DNA of 64,000 nt, from positions 1 through 64,000 of the forward strand of contig JBBCJB010000044.1 of NCBI GenBank assembly GCA_037190485.1. The letters run 5' to 3'. Below, piece by piece: positions 50,961 to 59,529 of this stretch (the stretch's first letter is position 1; every line of letters begins with the position of its first letter). The notes beneath the pieces were generated by a model. It did no database searches. It was not told the origin of the DNA and saw only the letters and a program-made list of their open reading frames with translations. This DNA is from Parapedobacter sp037190485 (GTDB lineage Bacteria; Bacteroidota; Bacteroidia; Sphingobacteriales; Sphingobacteriaceae). Made by a program: the position numbers and the translations under genes.

Positions 50961-53951
50961 ATGATAAACACTAAGCCCATACCAGTTAGCCGGCTTCAAC
51001 CGATTCGTTTGTTGCCAATCGTCGTGCTTATGTGGGGCGGTTGCTTTCAGCTCCGCGCCGAATCCTACCACTTTTCGCAGATCGTTTCCGGCGTCGATCG
51101 ACACCACGCCATGATCAGCAAGGCCACCAAAGACCCGTTCGGCATGATCTGGATGCTGTCCGGCAGTACGATCTTTCGATACGACGGTGTCAATGTGACG
51201 CCATTTTCCAGGCTGTACGGCGATGCGTTGCCTTTTTATGAGGTCGACCAGCTCCATGCCGACCCGTGGGGTCACCTGTGGTTGAATACCCGTAACGGTA
51301 TCGCAATCTTTGATCTGCATACCTGGAAATTCGTTTCGCATGGGCATCGATTGGCGGAATTCGTCGGACAGCAACTGATTGCCTGTTTCAAATCATCGGA
51401 TGGTTTTTTCGTTGCCGATAAGCGGGGGATGGCCTGGTCGATCGCCGCACGCGATGTACAGCTGCTGTTTCGATTCGACCCGTCCAACGTGGATCAACGG
51501 CGGCCGGTGGGCCGGATGTTGGTGGCGGATGCGGAATACGTTTGGTTTGCTTTCGACGACTGGCTGCACCGGTGCGATCGCCATGGCCAGCACAAAACCC
51601 AGGTACGGTTCCCACCAGGCATGTTCAGCCGCATCGAAGACCTCTTGCCGGTTAGCGACGGCGTATTGGTGCGCGTGTATTCGCAGGGCTATTACGCCTG
51701 TACAGGGGAGACATTCACCTATTTGCCGAGAAGCGTTTTCCGAACCAACGATTTCACGAATTGGAACCACTGGTCGTTTGAGGAAGAAGATAAAATCATC
51801 GCTTTCCATGAAGATCGTTACCTCGAGTTCAGTCGCGATACTGCCTTCCGGCTCTTGGCTACCGGAAGCCACCAGTTGGATCACCACATCCTGTACAAGC
51901 GACTGAACGGTTGGCAGCGGGAACAGGATGAGTGGCTCCTGTGCACCGACCAGGGTTTGTATAGCGTGTTCCCCACGCGCATTGAATTCGATTTCTACGA
52001 TTCAGGAAGTGCCCGCGGGATGATCAAGCAGCAAGGCACGTACTACTTCGGCGGATACGGTTACTTGGACCGGATGGGGCACGGCCAGGTCTTGGAACGG
52101 TATACCGCCATGCCTGAAAACAACTACTATGCCTTTTTGGCGCTGTCGAGGGATACCGCCTGCATCGTGTTGGAAGGTGACTTCTTGGCGTACCTGATCA
52201 ATGGACGTGTCGTGCCGGCCCGGATCGATGTGTCGCCGGCCACGCCCGAGAAATTTACAGGGATGGCCTATTGCGTTGCCCGCCAGTCTGCCGATACGTT
52301 GCTGGTGGGTACGTACAACGGCATCTGGAAGTATGCGCTATCCACAGGCGCGGTATCGCCGCTTGCCTGTGCCAACAGTGGGTTTTTCAGTCGCGGCATG
52401 CGCGTGCAATCGATCCGCTATCACGCTGGCGAGCTCTCATTCACGACCGATCAAGGTTATTTCACCTGGCAAGCGAGCCGTTTTCGCAAGGTCTACCCCA
52501 CATCGGAAGCGAACCTGAATACCTATGCCCATGCCGTGCATGGCAACTCGGTCTACTTGGCCACCAAGGGGCAAGGCTTGGTCGTTTTGGACAAACTGGG
52601 GCACCTGACCTCGGCTATCGGCGTGGAGGGCGGCCTCGCCAGCGACATCGTCTACCAGCTGGCCTGGGTCGGTGACGCATTGTATCTGGGCACGCATGAC
52701 GGGTTATCCGTTTTGAAGGGCGATCGGATATACAATTTTTTCCACACGGATGGCTTGCCGTTCGAGGAGTTCAATCATCAGGCCAGCTACTACGATGAAA
52801 CGGCGGATCGATTGTTCATGGGCGGCGTAGGTGGATACATCGGTTTCAGGCCGTCGGCGGTATTTGCCCGTGCGGGCGACCCGCTTGGCGGCCCGCGGCT
52901 TTCGGGCTTCCGGATCGGCATGAAGTCTAATCGCTACGTCGACACCTATGCGCGCAGCCAACTGCGAGATACCATCCAGTTGCCCAAGGATGCCGTTTGG
53001 ATATCGTTGGGTTTCGCGCAGCCGGAAAACCATCGGCAAGGATACCGCATGTTTTTCAGGATCGCGCCATTGATGGACGCCTATCAGGAAATGCCCGCGT
53101 CATCGCAGATCAACCTGTCGGGTATGTCTGCCGGCGACTACCGGCTATCCGTGAAAATCCAGGCAGCATCCAGCGGTGACGAGGAGGCGGTGCGTACGTG
53201 GTTGATCCATAAGCCTCCCGTGTTCACGGAGACGCTGGCTTTTTACCTGTTGATCCTCATCGCTGTTGGCGGCATAACCAGTTATATCCTCTATGAGCGT
53301 GCGCGCAAGGCAAAGGGCGAGGATCGGTTGCGCAGACGCATATCCCGCGACCTCCACGACGAGGTCGGGGGCTTGCTGACCGGTATTTCCATGCAGACCG
53401 ATCTGCTGCGCATCAAAACGGATTACGTCCATTCGCCCGCGGTCGATTCCATCGGTACCTATAGTCGTGAAGCCACGCAGATGATGGATGATATCATCTG
53501 GGCGGTCGATTCGCGGAACAACGTGCAGGGCAGTTTGGCCGATCGGATGAAATTGCTGGCCACGCAATTGTTGGAACCCCTAGAGGTGGTCATCACGTTT
53601 GACGTCGACCAGCGGGAAGACCGCAAGATCCCGCAACTCGTCCGCCAGAACCTGTACCTTATTTTCAAGGAGGCCATCCATAACATTTGCAAGCATGCCC
53701 ATGCAAAGACGGTGCATATCCGGCTGCACCATACCGGCCGGCGACTGGAATTGACCATCTGGGACGACGGCGTTGCGGAAGCGCAGGTCACCCAGGCCGA
53801 ACGGCGGAAAGGCTACGGACAGCGGAATATGCAACTGCGCGCCACGCAGATCCGCGCCACGTTCACCTCGGGCCGCACCGAAACAGGTTACGAAGTATCC
53901 GTGGTCGTCCCGTTGCACAGGGCCCGGTTTTGGAACTGGTTTCGTGATTAA
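50961..53951 (+). CDS. Sensor histidine kinase with beta-propeller sensor domain
   Basis: 996 residues. A signal peptide or first anchor (RLLPIVVLMWGGCFQLRA) is followed by a long periplasmic region of two-component-regulator propeller repeats (about 40-640, e.g. DPFGMIWMLSGSTIFRYDG, DPWGHLWLNTRNGIAIFD) and a Y_Y_Y-like domain (about 640-745). A transmembrane helix (AFYLLILIAVGGITSYILY) precedes a HisKA_3 dimerisation/phosphoacceptor domain with SRDLHDEVGGLLTGIS. The ATPase domain has FKEAIHNICKHAHA, WDDG and GYGQRNM. This is the NarX-type kinase class and should phosphorylate the NarL-type regulators encoded downstream. Confidence 0.93.
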   Translation: MINTKPIPVSRLQPIRLLPIVVLMWGGCFQLRAESYHFSQIVSGVDRHHAMISKATKDPFGMIWMLSGSTIFRYDGVNVTPFSRLYGDALPFYEVDQLHADPWGHLWLNTRNGIAIFDLHTWKFVSHGHRLAEFVGQQLIACFKSSDGFFVADKRGMAWSIAARDVQLLFRFDPSNVDQRRPVGRMLVADAEYVWFAFDDWLHRCDRHGQHKTQVRFPPGMFSRIEDLLPVSDGVLVRVYSQGYYACTGETFTYLPRSVFRTNDFTNWNHWSFEEEDKIIAFHEDRYLEFSRDTAFRLLATGSHQLDHHILYKRLNGWQREQDEWLLCTDQGLYSVFPTRIEFDFYDSGSARGMIKQQGTYYFGGYGYLDRMGHGQVLERYTAMPENNYYAFLALSRDTACIVLEGDFLAYLINGRVVPARIDVSPATPEKFTGMAYCVARQSADTLLVGTYNGIWKYALSTGAVSPLACANSGFFSRGMRVQSIRYHAGELSFTTDQGYFTWQASRFRKVYPTSEANLNTYAHAVHGNSVYLATKGQGLVVLDKLGHLTSAIGVEGGLASDIVYQLAWVGDALYLGTHDGLSVLKGDRIYNFFHTDGLPFEEFNHQASYYDETADRLFMGGVGGYIGFRPSAVFARAGDPLGGPRLSGFRIGMKSNRYVDTYARSQLRDTIQLPKDAVWISLGFAQPENHRQGYRMFFRIAPLMDAYQEMPASSQINLSGMSAGDYRLSVKIQAASSGDEEAVRTWLIHKPPVFTETLAFYLLILIAVGGITSYILYERARKAKGEDRLRRRISRDLHDEVGGLLTGISMQTDLLRIKTDYVHSPAVDSIGTYSREATQMMDDIIWAVDSRNNVQGSLADRMKLLATQLLEPLEVVITFDVDQREDRKIPQLVRQNLYLIFKEAIHNICKHAHAKTVHIRLHHTGRRLELTIWDDGVAEAQVTQAERRKGYGQRNMQLRATQIRATFTSGRTETGYEVSVVVPLHRARFWNWFRD

Positions 53952-53962
53952 GGGCGTTGGCT

Positions 53963-54715
53963 ATGCATGACTTGGTGGTCGGTTTAGCGATTTTGGGGAT
54001 AGCGTTCAGTGCATTGGGCATCATCCTGCGGATTGTGGACAAGCGCTTTCGCAAGGATGTCGCCGACACACTGCTGAATGTGGCGCTTTTTGCCATCATG
54101 TGGCATGTCTTCATTTATTTGATGATCTTGACCGGCCATATCCAGCACCTTCCTAACCTATATAACAAAGGCATTCCGCTATATTACCTCATCGCTCCGT
54201 GCCTGTACCTATACGTCCGGTATCGGCTTCACCCCCCGAAGCGGCTTCCCGCGCGGATATACCTGCACGCCTTCCCGTTCGCGTTCGGGGTAGTGGATAT
54301 CCTTCCCTATGCATTCGCCAGCTCGGTCGAAAAAGAAGCGCTCATGCATCGTTTGGTCGATAACATCAGCACGGGCTTCGAACACGAATACGGTTTCGTC
54401 CCGCAGCATTGGCATTACATCATCAAGCTGTCGCTGGCCTTCGTGTACCTGATGCTGCAATGGCGTACGTTGTTCAGGCTGGATCGTGAAGAGGCCGGTA
54501 CCCCGGGAAGGGTCGTCACGGAGCTCTATTCGTTTACTTCGCTATACACGTTGTTCCTTGTGTTGCAGGTTGGCATGGTGTTCAATATCGTCTTCAATCG
54601 CGTCCAGTCCACGTACATCCTCCAAGATTCGGCACAGCTCATTTGGGTCAGCTGCGCGTACCTCGTGTTCAGCGCCTGGATTTGCTTGGGGCCACTATTG
54701 CGTCGAACGAAATGA
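53963..54715 (+). CDS. Seven-helix membrane protein, sensor-like
   Basis: 250 residues from ATG 53963; a TTG two codons upstream is an alternative. Seven hydrophobic segments are seen (LVVGLAILGIAFSALGIIL; LFAIMWHVFIYLMIL; PLYYLIAPCLYLYV; YLHAFPFAFGVVDILPY; YIIKLSLAFVYLMLQ; LFLVLQVGMVFNIVF; LIWVSCAYLVFSAWI). The arrangement resembles the membrane sensor half of some Bacteroidota AraC-type regulators, but no DNA-binding domain is present. It lies between the kinase and the response regulators, which suggests a role in the same signalling unit. Function is otherwise unknown. Confidence 0.7.
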   Translation: MHDLVVGLAILGIAFSALGIILRIVDKRFRKDVADTLLNVALFAIMWHVFIYLMILTGHIQHLPNLYNKGIPLYYLIAPCLYLYVRYRLHPPKRLPARIYLHAFPFAFGVVDILPYAFASSVEKEALMHRLVDNISTGFEHEYGFVPQHWHYIIKLSLAFVYLMLQWRTLFRLDREEAGTPGRVVTELYSFTSLYTLFLVLQVGMVFNIVFNRVQSTYILQDSAQLIWVSCAYLVFSAWICLGPLLRRTK

Positions 54716-54730
54716 CCAAGATATTTTAAA

Positions 54731-54780
54731 AAACCACCCCAAACGGGTAGTGGTACCGATATGAAAAAGCACTATGTTTG
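54731..54780 (+). promoter_or_regulatory. Promoter and palindrome of response regulator 1
   Basis: A palindrome (54731-54752, AACCACCCC..CGGGTAGTGG) is followed after 20 bp by TATGTTTG (54773-54780), an exact -7 match. Nearly the same layout precedes the second regulator. The palindrome could be an operator for one of the regulators. Confidence 0.5.
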
Positions 54781-54837
54781 TAAACATCTTTGAAAAAATA
54801 CCGTTCCTAAAACAGAAGGGATAATTTTACGCTACGT

Positions 54838-55470
54838 ATGAAAAATGATCGTTACCAACTGGTAATCATTGAGGACAATTTAGTGGTGCTGAGTGCGTTG
54901 AAGGGCTATTTCGGCGCATCGCCCAATTTTGAACTGCTGTTCACGGCAACGTCGACCGAGGAATTCATCAGTACATGGAAGGAACAACGCATCGACGTGA
55001 TCCTCTGTGACATCGGCCTGCCGGGTAAGTCGGGTATCGAGGCCACCTGGTACATCAAGCGGAAATCGCACCTCACGCAGGTGGTCATGTTTACCGTATT
55101 CGAGGATCGGGATACCATCTTCCAGGCGTTGTGCGCGGGTGCCTCCGGATACCTCCTCAAGGATACGCCCCTGCCCAAAACCGAGGAGCAGCTCCTGGAA
55201 GTGATGCAGGGTGGGTCGGTCATGAGCCCGCAGGTGGCCCGGATGGTCATCGGCTATTTCAATCCGGTATTGGAAAAAAAGGACGCCAAGGACGCCGATC
55301 GGCTTACCCAACGCGAGATCGAGATCATTTCGATGCTGCAACACGGGTCGTCTTACAAGACAGTAGCCGAAAAGCTCTTCATCAGCGTGGATACCGTCAA
55401 ATTCCACATCCGGAATATCTACAGCAAGCTCCAGATCAATTCGCGTTCGGAATTGATCAATAAATATTGA
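54838..55470 (+). CDS. NarL/LuxR-type response regulator 1
   Basis: 210 residues. The receiver domain has acidic pocket IIEDN, phosphoacceptor Asp in LCDIGLPG (about residue 59), Thr in MFTVFED and Lys in GYLLKD. The GerE helix-turn-helix is at about 150-205 (LTQREIEIISMLQHGSSYKTVAEKLFISVDTVKFHIRNIYSKL). It closely resembles the next gene, so the two arose by tandem duplication. It probably takes phosphate from the upstream propeller kinase and binds DNA when phosphorylated. Confidence 0.93.
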   Translation: MKNDRYQLVIIEDNLVVLSALKGYFGASPNFELLFTATSTEEFISTWKEQRIDVILCDIGLPGKSGIEATWYIKRKSHLTQVVMFTVFEDRDTIFQALCAGASGYLLKDTPLPKTEEQLLEVMQGGSVMSPQVARMVIGYFNPVLEKKDAKDADRLTQREIEIISMLQHGSSYKTVAEKLFISVDTVKFHIRNIYSKLQINSRSELINKY

Positions 55471-55478
55471 TTGAAAAA

Positions 55479-55524
55479 CCACCCTTTCGGGTGGGGAAAA
55501 GCTGGTCGCCAAGCCTTATTTTTG
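55479..55524 (+). promoter_or_regulatory. Promoter and palindrome of response regulator 2
   Basis: CCACCC-TTTC-GGGTGG (55479-55494), preceded by AAAAA as in the first copy, is followed after 22 bp by TATTTTTG (55517-55524), an exact -7 match. The hairpin also lies 8 bp after the first regulator's stop, so a terminator role is possible, though no T-tract follows. Confidence 0.5.
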
Positions 55525-55537
55525 TCGTCATCTAGCT

Positions 55538-56182
55538 ATGGGGTCAAAGAGATACAACCTGGCAATCGTCGAAGATCAGCGCGTTATCCTGGATTCGCTG
55601 ATCGATTTTTTCGGTGCATCCGGCCACTTCGACTTGTTGTTCACCGCGTGTTCGTCCGAAGAGTTTTTCGAGTTGTGGAAAGAGCAGCGGATCGATCTGT
55701 TGCTGTGCGACATCGGCCTGCCCGGTAAATCCGGCATCGAGATCACGTGGTCCGTCAAACGCAGATCGTCGTCGACCCAAGTGGTCATGTTCACGGTGTT
55801 TGACGATAAAGAGGCTATCTTCCAGGCCCTGTGCGCCGGTGCGTCGGGATACCTGCTCAAGAACACCGCTTTGCCGCAGGTGGAAGAGCGCCTGTTGGAG
55901 GTGCTCGAAGGCGGTTCGGTGATGAGTCCGCATGTGGCCCGCATGGTCATCGGCCATTTCAACCCACACCTCGACAACGATAGCGCGGCCGACGCCGAGC
56001 GGCTCACCCCGCGCGAGATCGAAATCGTGTCGATGTTGCAGAAGGGTGATGCCTACAAGCTGGTGGCGGATAAGTTCTGCATCAGCGTAGATACGGTGAA
56101 GTTCCATATCCGCAACATCTATGGCAAACTTCAGATCAATAGTCGAGCTGAATTGATCAACAAATACAAGCGGATCCGTTAG
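55538..56182 (+). CDS. NarL/LuxR-type response regulator 2
   Basis: 214 residues and clearly paralogous to the preceding regulator (same VVMFTVFDD, LCDIGLPGKSGIE and GGSVMSPHVARMVIGHF segments). The phosphoacceptor Asp is in LCDIGLPG, the switch Thr in MFTVFDD and Lys in GYLLKN. The helix-turn-helix reads LTPREIEIVSMLQKGDAYKLVADKFCISVDTVKFHIRNIYGKL. Two very similar regulators for one visible kinase may compete or respond to different kinases. It ends shortly before a long inverted repeat. Confidence 0.93.
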   Translation: MGSKRYNLAIVEDQRVILDSLIDFFGASGHFDLLFTACSSEEFFELWKEQRIDLLLCDIGLPGKSGIEITWSVKRRSSSTQVVMFTVFDDKEAIFQALCAGASGYLLKNTALPQVEERLLEVLEGGSVMSPHVARMVIGHFNPHLDNDSAADAERLTPREIEIVSMLQKGDAYKLVADKFCISVDTVKFHIRNIYGKLQINSRAELINKYKRIR

Positions 56183-56189
56183 GAAGGAT

Positions 56190-56272
56190 CGCACGCATTC
56201 CGGTACAGCGCCAGAAACCCCATGTTGCGGAGGTAGAACGCGACGCTGGCGACTGTACCGGAATGCGGTGCG
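56190..56272. repeat. Long inverted repeat
   Basis: A left arm (56190-56214, CGCACGCATTCCGGTACAGC and on) pairs with a right arm (56246-56272) over about 24 positions with two single-base bulges, around a 31-base loop. It lies 7 bp after the second response regulator gene. No T-tract follows. It could be a terminator, a REP-like element or a processed hairpin. Confidence 0.75.
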
Positions 56273-56356
56273 TTCATCGGGTTGGTTTGCCGATGGTGAG
56301 CCGCGTATTCCTTTGGGTCAATAAATGTCCGCCCAATTGGTAGGGGGAAATGAGGC

Positions 56357-56935
56357 CTATTTGGTAGATTCGAACGTTGTTCCCGACACTTCCAGCGCCT
56401 CAAGGATAAAACGGCACCGTTCATCGATGGGGAGCTTCGGCATGATTGTTACCCGGTAGCCCAACGTGCCGTATACCTGCACCAACTGCTCGTATGTGGC
56501 TTTCGCCTCATTGAAATCCTGTTTGCGTTCGCCGTCGTTGCGATAGATTTCCTCCCAGGGCGGCGTGGCGAAGACCTGGTCGTGATAACGGCACCGCTCG
56601 GCCTCCCTCCACATCCCATCCGGGATAGGAAGTGCGCACAATTTCAGGTAACCGATCACGTCCGGGATGCCCCGGTCGAAGAACGTGTATGCATCCCGGC
56701 CGCGAGCGGAGTCGTAATCGGCCATGGCGCGGACGAACATTGCTTCGGCATACCCACGGCGATCTGCCCATGGCAATTTGTCGCCGCCGCGCTCCAATTC
56801 CGATCGGATGATATCCCGACCGGACTCGACTACGCAAGGATAGCCGTATTCACGAAGTCGGTCGATGATGGCCGTCTTGCCCATTCCGGGGCCACCCGTG
56901 ATGATGATTGCTTTTTCATTCGTGACGATATCCAT
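56357..56935 (-). CDS. AAA-family ATPase (AAA_28 type)
   Basis: 192 residues. Walker A is IITGGPGMGKTAIIDRL (residues about 11-27); YTFFDRGIPDVIGY is a Walker B-like region followed by a nucleotide-kinase-like lid (WEEIYRNDGERKQDFNEA). This matches the AAA_28 group of NTPases/kinases with unknown substrates. It is a single gene on the minus strand at the edge of the accessory island, with 190 gene-free bases on its 5' side. Function is unknown beyond nucleotide binding. Confidence 0.85.
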   Translation of the reverse strand: MDIVTNEKAIIITGGPGMGKTAIIDRLREYGYPCVVESGRDIIRSELERGGDKLPWADRRGYAEAMFVRAMADYDSARGRDAYTFFDRGIPDVIGYLKLCALPIPDGMWREAERCRYHDQVFATPPWEEIYRNDGERKQDFNEAKATYEQLVQVYGTLGYRVTIMPKLPIDERCRFILEALEVSGTTFESTK

Positions 56936-57125
56936 GTTGTCTTGATGCGATTGTCAGTGGCTTTTTTCTTGCTCATTCTTCTTTTTCCTCGGCAACCTTC
57001 AACTCCACCAGTCGTGCGTCTATCAGCTACTGACTTTTGAGTAATTGTCCTTGTCAACGTCTAACTTCTTCATTTCAACCAACTCCCCAATACCCCTCCC
57101 AGCACTTCAGATTTGCCGTCGATGT

Positions 57126-57627
57126 TCATTCCGCTGCAGATTCTTCCAGCTCCGTGCTTACGTCCCGGCGCCAATATTTCAAGATACCGTCCACGCGCTC
57201 TTTGTCCAGCAGCATCACCTCGCTGCTGTACAATACCTTCAGGCACTTTTCCAGTTCGCTGGCGCGGAACGCGATTTCGGTTTCTGCGTTGAGCCTGTTG
57301 AAGATTTCCAAGCCATTCCGCTGCACGTCGAAATAGCCATCCCCGATCCATGCCTCCAAAAGCGCCAATAGCGTCCGGTTGGTTTTCCGTGTGCTGCCCT
57401 TCGGCGCATTTTGCTTCTTCCAGATGGTGCACGTGCCTTCGCCGGTACTTGCGTAGGTGATGTGGGAGAAACCTTTGTAGCCGTCTTTGATTTGTTTGGT
57501 ATAGTGGAGCTGGATGCTGCCGGGAGACGTGTCGTTGGGGATGAGGTCGCGGTGCGTGCACTTCAGGATAAACGGGAGTAGGTCCAATTGGTCTTCGGTG
57601 AAGCGGTTCTTGTCGCCCGGTTTGAGG
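57126..57627 (-). pseudogene. Truncated copy of the HTH-type protein at 60721-61446
   Basis: The frame encodes LPFILKCTHRDLIPNDTSPG onward and matches the gene at 60721-61446 at over 90 percent of residues. Bases 57154-57625 align with 60794-61265 at a constant offset of 3640 with no net gap. The helix-turn-helix N-terminus is missing: homology stops at 57625, next to the stop of the antitoxin gene. The last residues (ELEESAAE) also differ from the intact copy. This is therefore a truncated duplicate, probably not functional. Confidence 0.75.
57154..57625 (-). repeat. Direct repeat, copy 1 (472 bp)
   Basis: This segment aligns without indels to 60794-61265, in the same orientation and 3640 bp apart. 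The unit contains most of the unknown HTH-type gene. Recombination between the copies would delete the two antitoxin genes and the ABC transporter pair. Confidence 0.8.
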
Positions 57628-57647
57628 TGTCAAGTACATAATACATG

Positions 57648-57872
57648 CTACATGTAGTCTTTCAGGTCATCCAACGGTTCGTTGAAGTCTGCAGGAAGTT
57701 TGATTTTCCCTTCCAGCAGCCCCATGGTCACTTTTCTTTTAAGGTTGTTGGCTTCATCCTGCTCCTGCCCCGTCAGGAAGGTAATCACCACCTCGGCCTT
57801 GGATTTCACGGGAGGTTCTTCGGTAAATGTGATTTTACCGTTTTCATAAATGCCCTTTATCGCAGCGTACAT
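57648..57872 (-). CDS. Antitoxin-like protein, toxin missing
   Basis: 74 residues. The N-terminus MYAAIKGIYENGKITFTEEPPVKSKAEVVITFL is a typical swapped-hairpin antitoxin strand pair. The C-terminus GKIKLPADFNEPLDDLKDYM is the acidic toxin-binding tail found in VapB/DUF2281-like antitoxins. Normally a PIN (VapC) toxin gene would follow at once on the same strand. Here the truncated 57126-57627 gene begins 20 bp downstream, so the toxin has been lost. It could serve as a solitary antitoxin against a toxin elsewhere. Confidence 0.7.
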   Translation of the reverse strand: MYAAIKGIYENGKITFTEEPPVKSKAEVVITFLTGQEQDEANNLKRKVTMGLLEGKIKLPADFNEPLDDLKDYM

Positions 57873-57926
57873 GTTTTAACTCAGATAAGTATTTTATGTC
57901 AAAATAATCGCGAGACACGCTTTACT

Positions 57927-58136
57927 TTATAGTTGTGGGATTGCAAGCCTTGAATCGTCCAACGGCTCGTCAAAATCAGCACTCATCTTGATTTTTCCTT
58001 TAGCACTTCCGAATTTGCCCGGCTTAGCGGAAACGGGTTTGGACTTGCTCAATAGGAACTCCACGAAATCATTGACCTCCTTTTTCAAATCGGGTGGTAA
58101 AGATTCAAATTTACTGTGTAATGCCAACTGTCCCAT
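57927..58136 (-). CDS. DUF2281-like antitoxin, C-terminally altered
   Basis: 69 residues. MGQLALHSKFESLPPDLKKEVNDFVEFLLSK is a DUF2281-type N-terminus, and GKIKMSADFDEPLDD matches the tail of the neighbouring antitoxin (GKIKLPADFNEPLDD). After that motif it reads SRLAIPQL instead of the usual F/LK(E/D)YM ending, so the 3' end has been replaced. No toxin gene follows. A promoter-like pair lies just upstream with leaderless spacing. Confidence 0.65.
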   Translation of the reverse strand: MGQLALHSKFESLPPDLKKEVNDFVEFLLSKSKPVSAKPGKFGSAKGKIKMSADFDEPLDDSRLAIPQL

Positions 58137-58140
58137 ATCA

Positions 58141-58172
58141 CAAACATAGTGGTTTGGACTTGCTCATGCAAA
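58141..58172 (-). promoter_or_regulatory. Promoter of the DUF2281-like antitoxin
   Basis: On the minus strand, TTTG (58172-58169), 20 bases, then TATGTTTG (58148-58141) matches the Bacteroidota promoter consensus very closely. Only four bases separate it from the ATG, so the transcript may be leaderless. Confidence 0.6.
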
Positions 58173-58194
58173 AAAGGTTTGTTGCAATTTCTCA

Positions 58195-58392
58195 TCCGCC
58201 TACCCGCAACACGTTCAGCCCCGCTTCGCTCGTGTCATATTTCTGCTTGGGGTTCAAAAACCCATTCTCCGTATCAGGTTGGCCAGCCGTTCGTTGCGAG
58301 ACATATAGGCATCGATAAAGCGTTCAGGGGTAACCAGCGGTGGTGCGGGGTTAATAAAATCCAGTAGCAAGCAAAAAAGGTGGGGGGCCGGG
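58195..58392 (-). pseudogene. Uncertain frame-broken remnant
   Basis: The minus strand reads LLDFINPAPPLVTPERFIDAYMSRNERLANLIRRMGF and then, after a one-base shift, LNPKQKYDTSEAGLNVLRVGG. The two halves look like one short protein split by a frameshift. I do not recognise the family. It lies between the membrane protein gene and the antitoxin, and could be either a degraded gene or chance. Confidence 0.3.
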
Positions 58393-59529
58393 TCATTTGA
58401 TGCCGACGGTTTCGTTACGGCGGTAATATCGATTGTGGAGTACAAACGCAATCGTCAATTGCGCCAGAATCAATGGGACAGGCCATTCATAAAGCGCAGC
58501 GACGACGGCCACAGCATACCAGGCAAAGCAATGGCGGATGAAGGCCAGAGGCGACCCAAGGGCCAGGTATCCCGTCGTGCGGGCAAGCACCACGCCCGAA
58601 AATAGGATCATGAAAGCCGTCATGGCAATGGCTGGATAAAAAAACAGGAGGAAGCCGGCCAACTCAGGAATCAAGAGCAGGAAAGCCGAAAGCGAAAAAC
58701 TTCCAAAAACCGTCCAGTTAGACCAAGGAAGCTGACGTACGAAATAGAGGTGTCGATCGAAAAACCGGTAATCCTGGAAGGCGAGGAAAGCGTGTGCCAG
58801 TACCATGGTGGCAGCCATGCAGCAAGCCACCGATTCCGGCCTGTCGGCATCCGCCAGGTACAAGGCTTGGATGGCAAAAAGTAAGGCCGATACCCCCTTC
58901 ACCAGGAGGAAACCCGCTTTTCGGTTCAACGCCAAATCGAGTAGATAAATCAGCGGAAGTGGCTTTTTCCACGGCCGTGTCCAGGCTACCAACGCGTTCC
59001 TTCCCTGGCGGCCGAACCGGTAACCATTGAACCGGTAAACATGCAATGCGGCGCCGCATACCGTCAACCCGATTATGCCTACTGTTGCCATTCCAACTGT
59101 CGTAAACTCCCCGATCACGAAAGCATAACACAACGTGAGCAACCAGTAAAAGAGCATCGGTGCGAATACATACAATTGGCACAGGCACCATGCCATGAAT
59201 TGTGTGCCACCGGGCAATGCTGTCATGCTATACCGCCAGAAGAGCTGCCGTTCATCCAAACTCTCCTTCCATACAAACGCCCAGCTTTTCAAGGCGTAGG
59301 CAACCCAGATGGCATAAATGGCCAGCGAGAACACCGGGGCTTGGATAAACGCAAGCAACAGGGAGAAGCCGAGGTAACGATGCGCATCCGCGTCATAGAT
59401 GTGTCCCGCCGTTTTGATGAATAACCCATACCCGAACAGGAAGATGACGCTGTACAATAGGAACGAGCTGTTTTCCCGGTAAAACGAATTGCCGAACACC
59501 TTGATCAGCAGCTTGGCCAATACCATCAT
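58393..59529 (-). CDS. Multi-spanning membrane protein, partner of the ABC ATPase
   Basis: 378 residues from the ATG at 59529, whose bases overlap the ABC gene stop (ATGA). About nine to eleven hydrophobic segments are present (SFLLYSVIFLFGYGLFI; YLGFSLLLAFIQAPVFSLAIYAIW; YVFAPMLFYWLLTLCYAFVI; FGSFSLSAFLLLIPELAGFLLFFYPAIAMTAFMILF and others). This is probably the permease half of the exporter with the 59526-60167 ATPase. No substrate-binding protein is seen, so export is more likely than import. Substrate unknown. Confidence 0.75.
   Translation of the reverse strand: MMVLAKLLIKVFGNSFYRENSSFLLYSVIFLFGYGLFIKTAGHIYDADAHRYLGFSLLLAFIQAPVFSLAIYAIWVAYALKSWAFVWKESLDERQLFWRYSMTALPGGTQFMAWCLCQLYVFAPMLFYWLLTLCYAFVIGEFTTVGMATVGIIGLTVCGAALHVYRFNGYRFGRQGRNALVAWTRPWKKPLPLIYLLDLALNRKAGFLLVKGVSALLFAIQALYLADADRPESVACCMAATMVLAHAFLAFQDYRFFDRHLYFVRQLPWSNWTVFGSFSLSAFLLLIPELAGFLLFFYPAIAMTAFMILFSGVVLARTTGYLALGSPLAFIRHCFAWYAVAVVAALYEWPVPLILAQLTIAFVLHNRYYRRNETVGIK

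Noticed and set aside
56179..56424. 81-codon minus-strand frame over the long inverted repeat
   Set aside because: It overlaps the end of the AAA ATPase gene in another frame and is explained by the palindrome; no coding features are seen.
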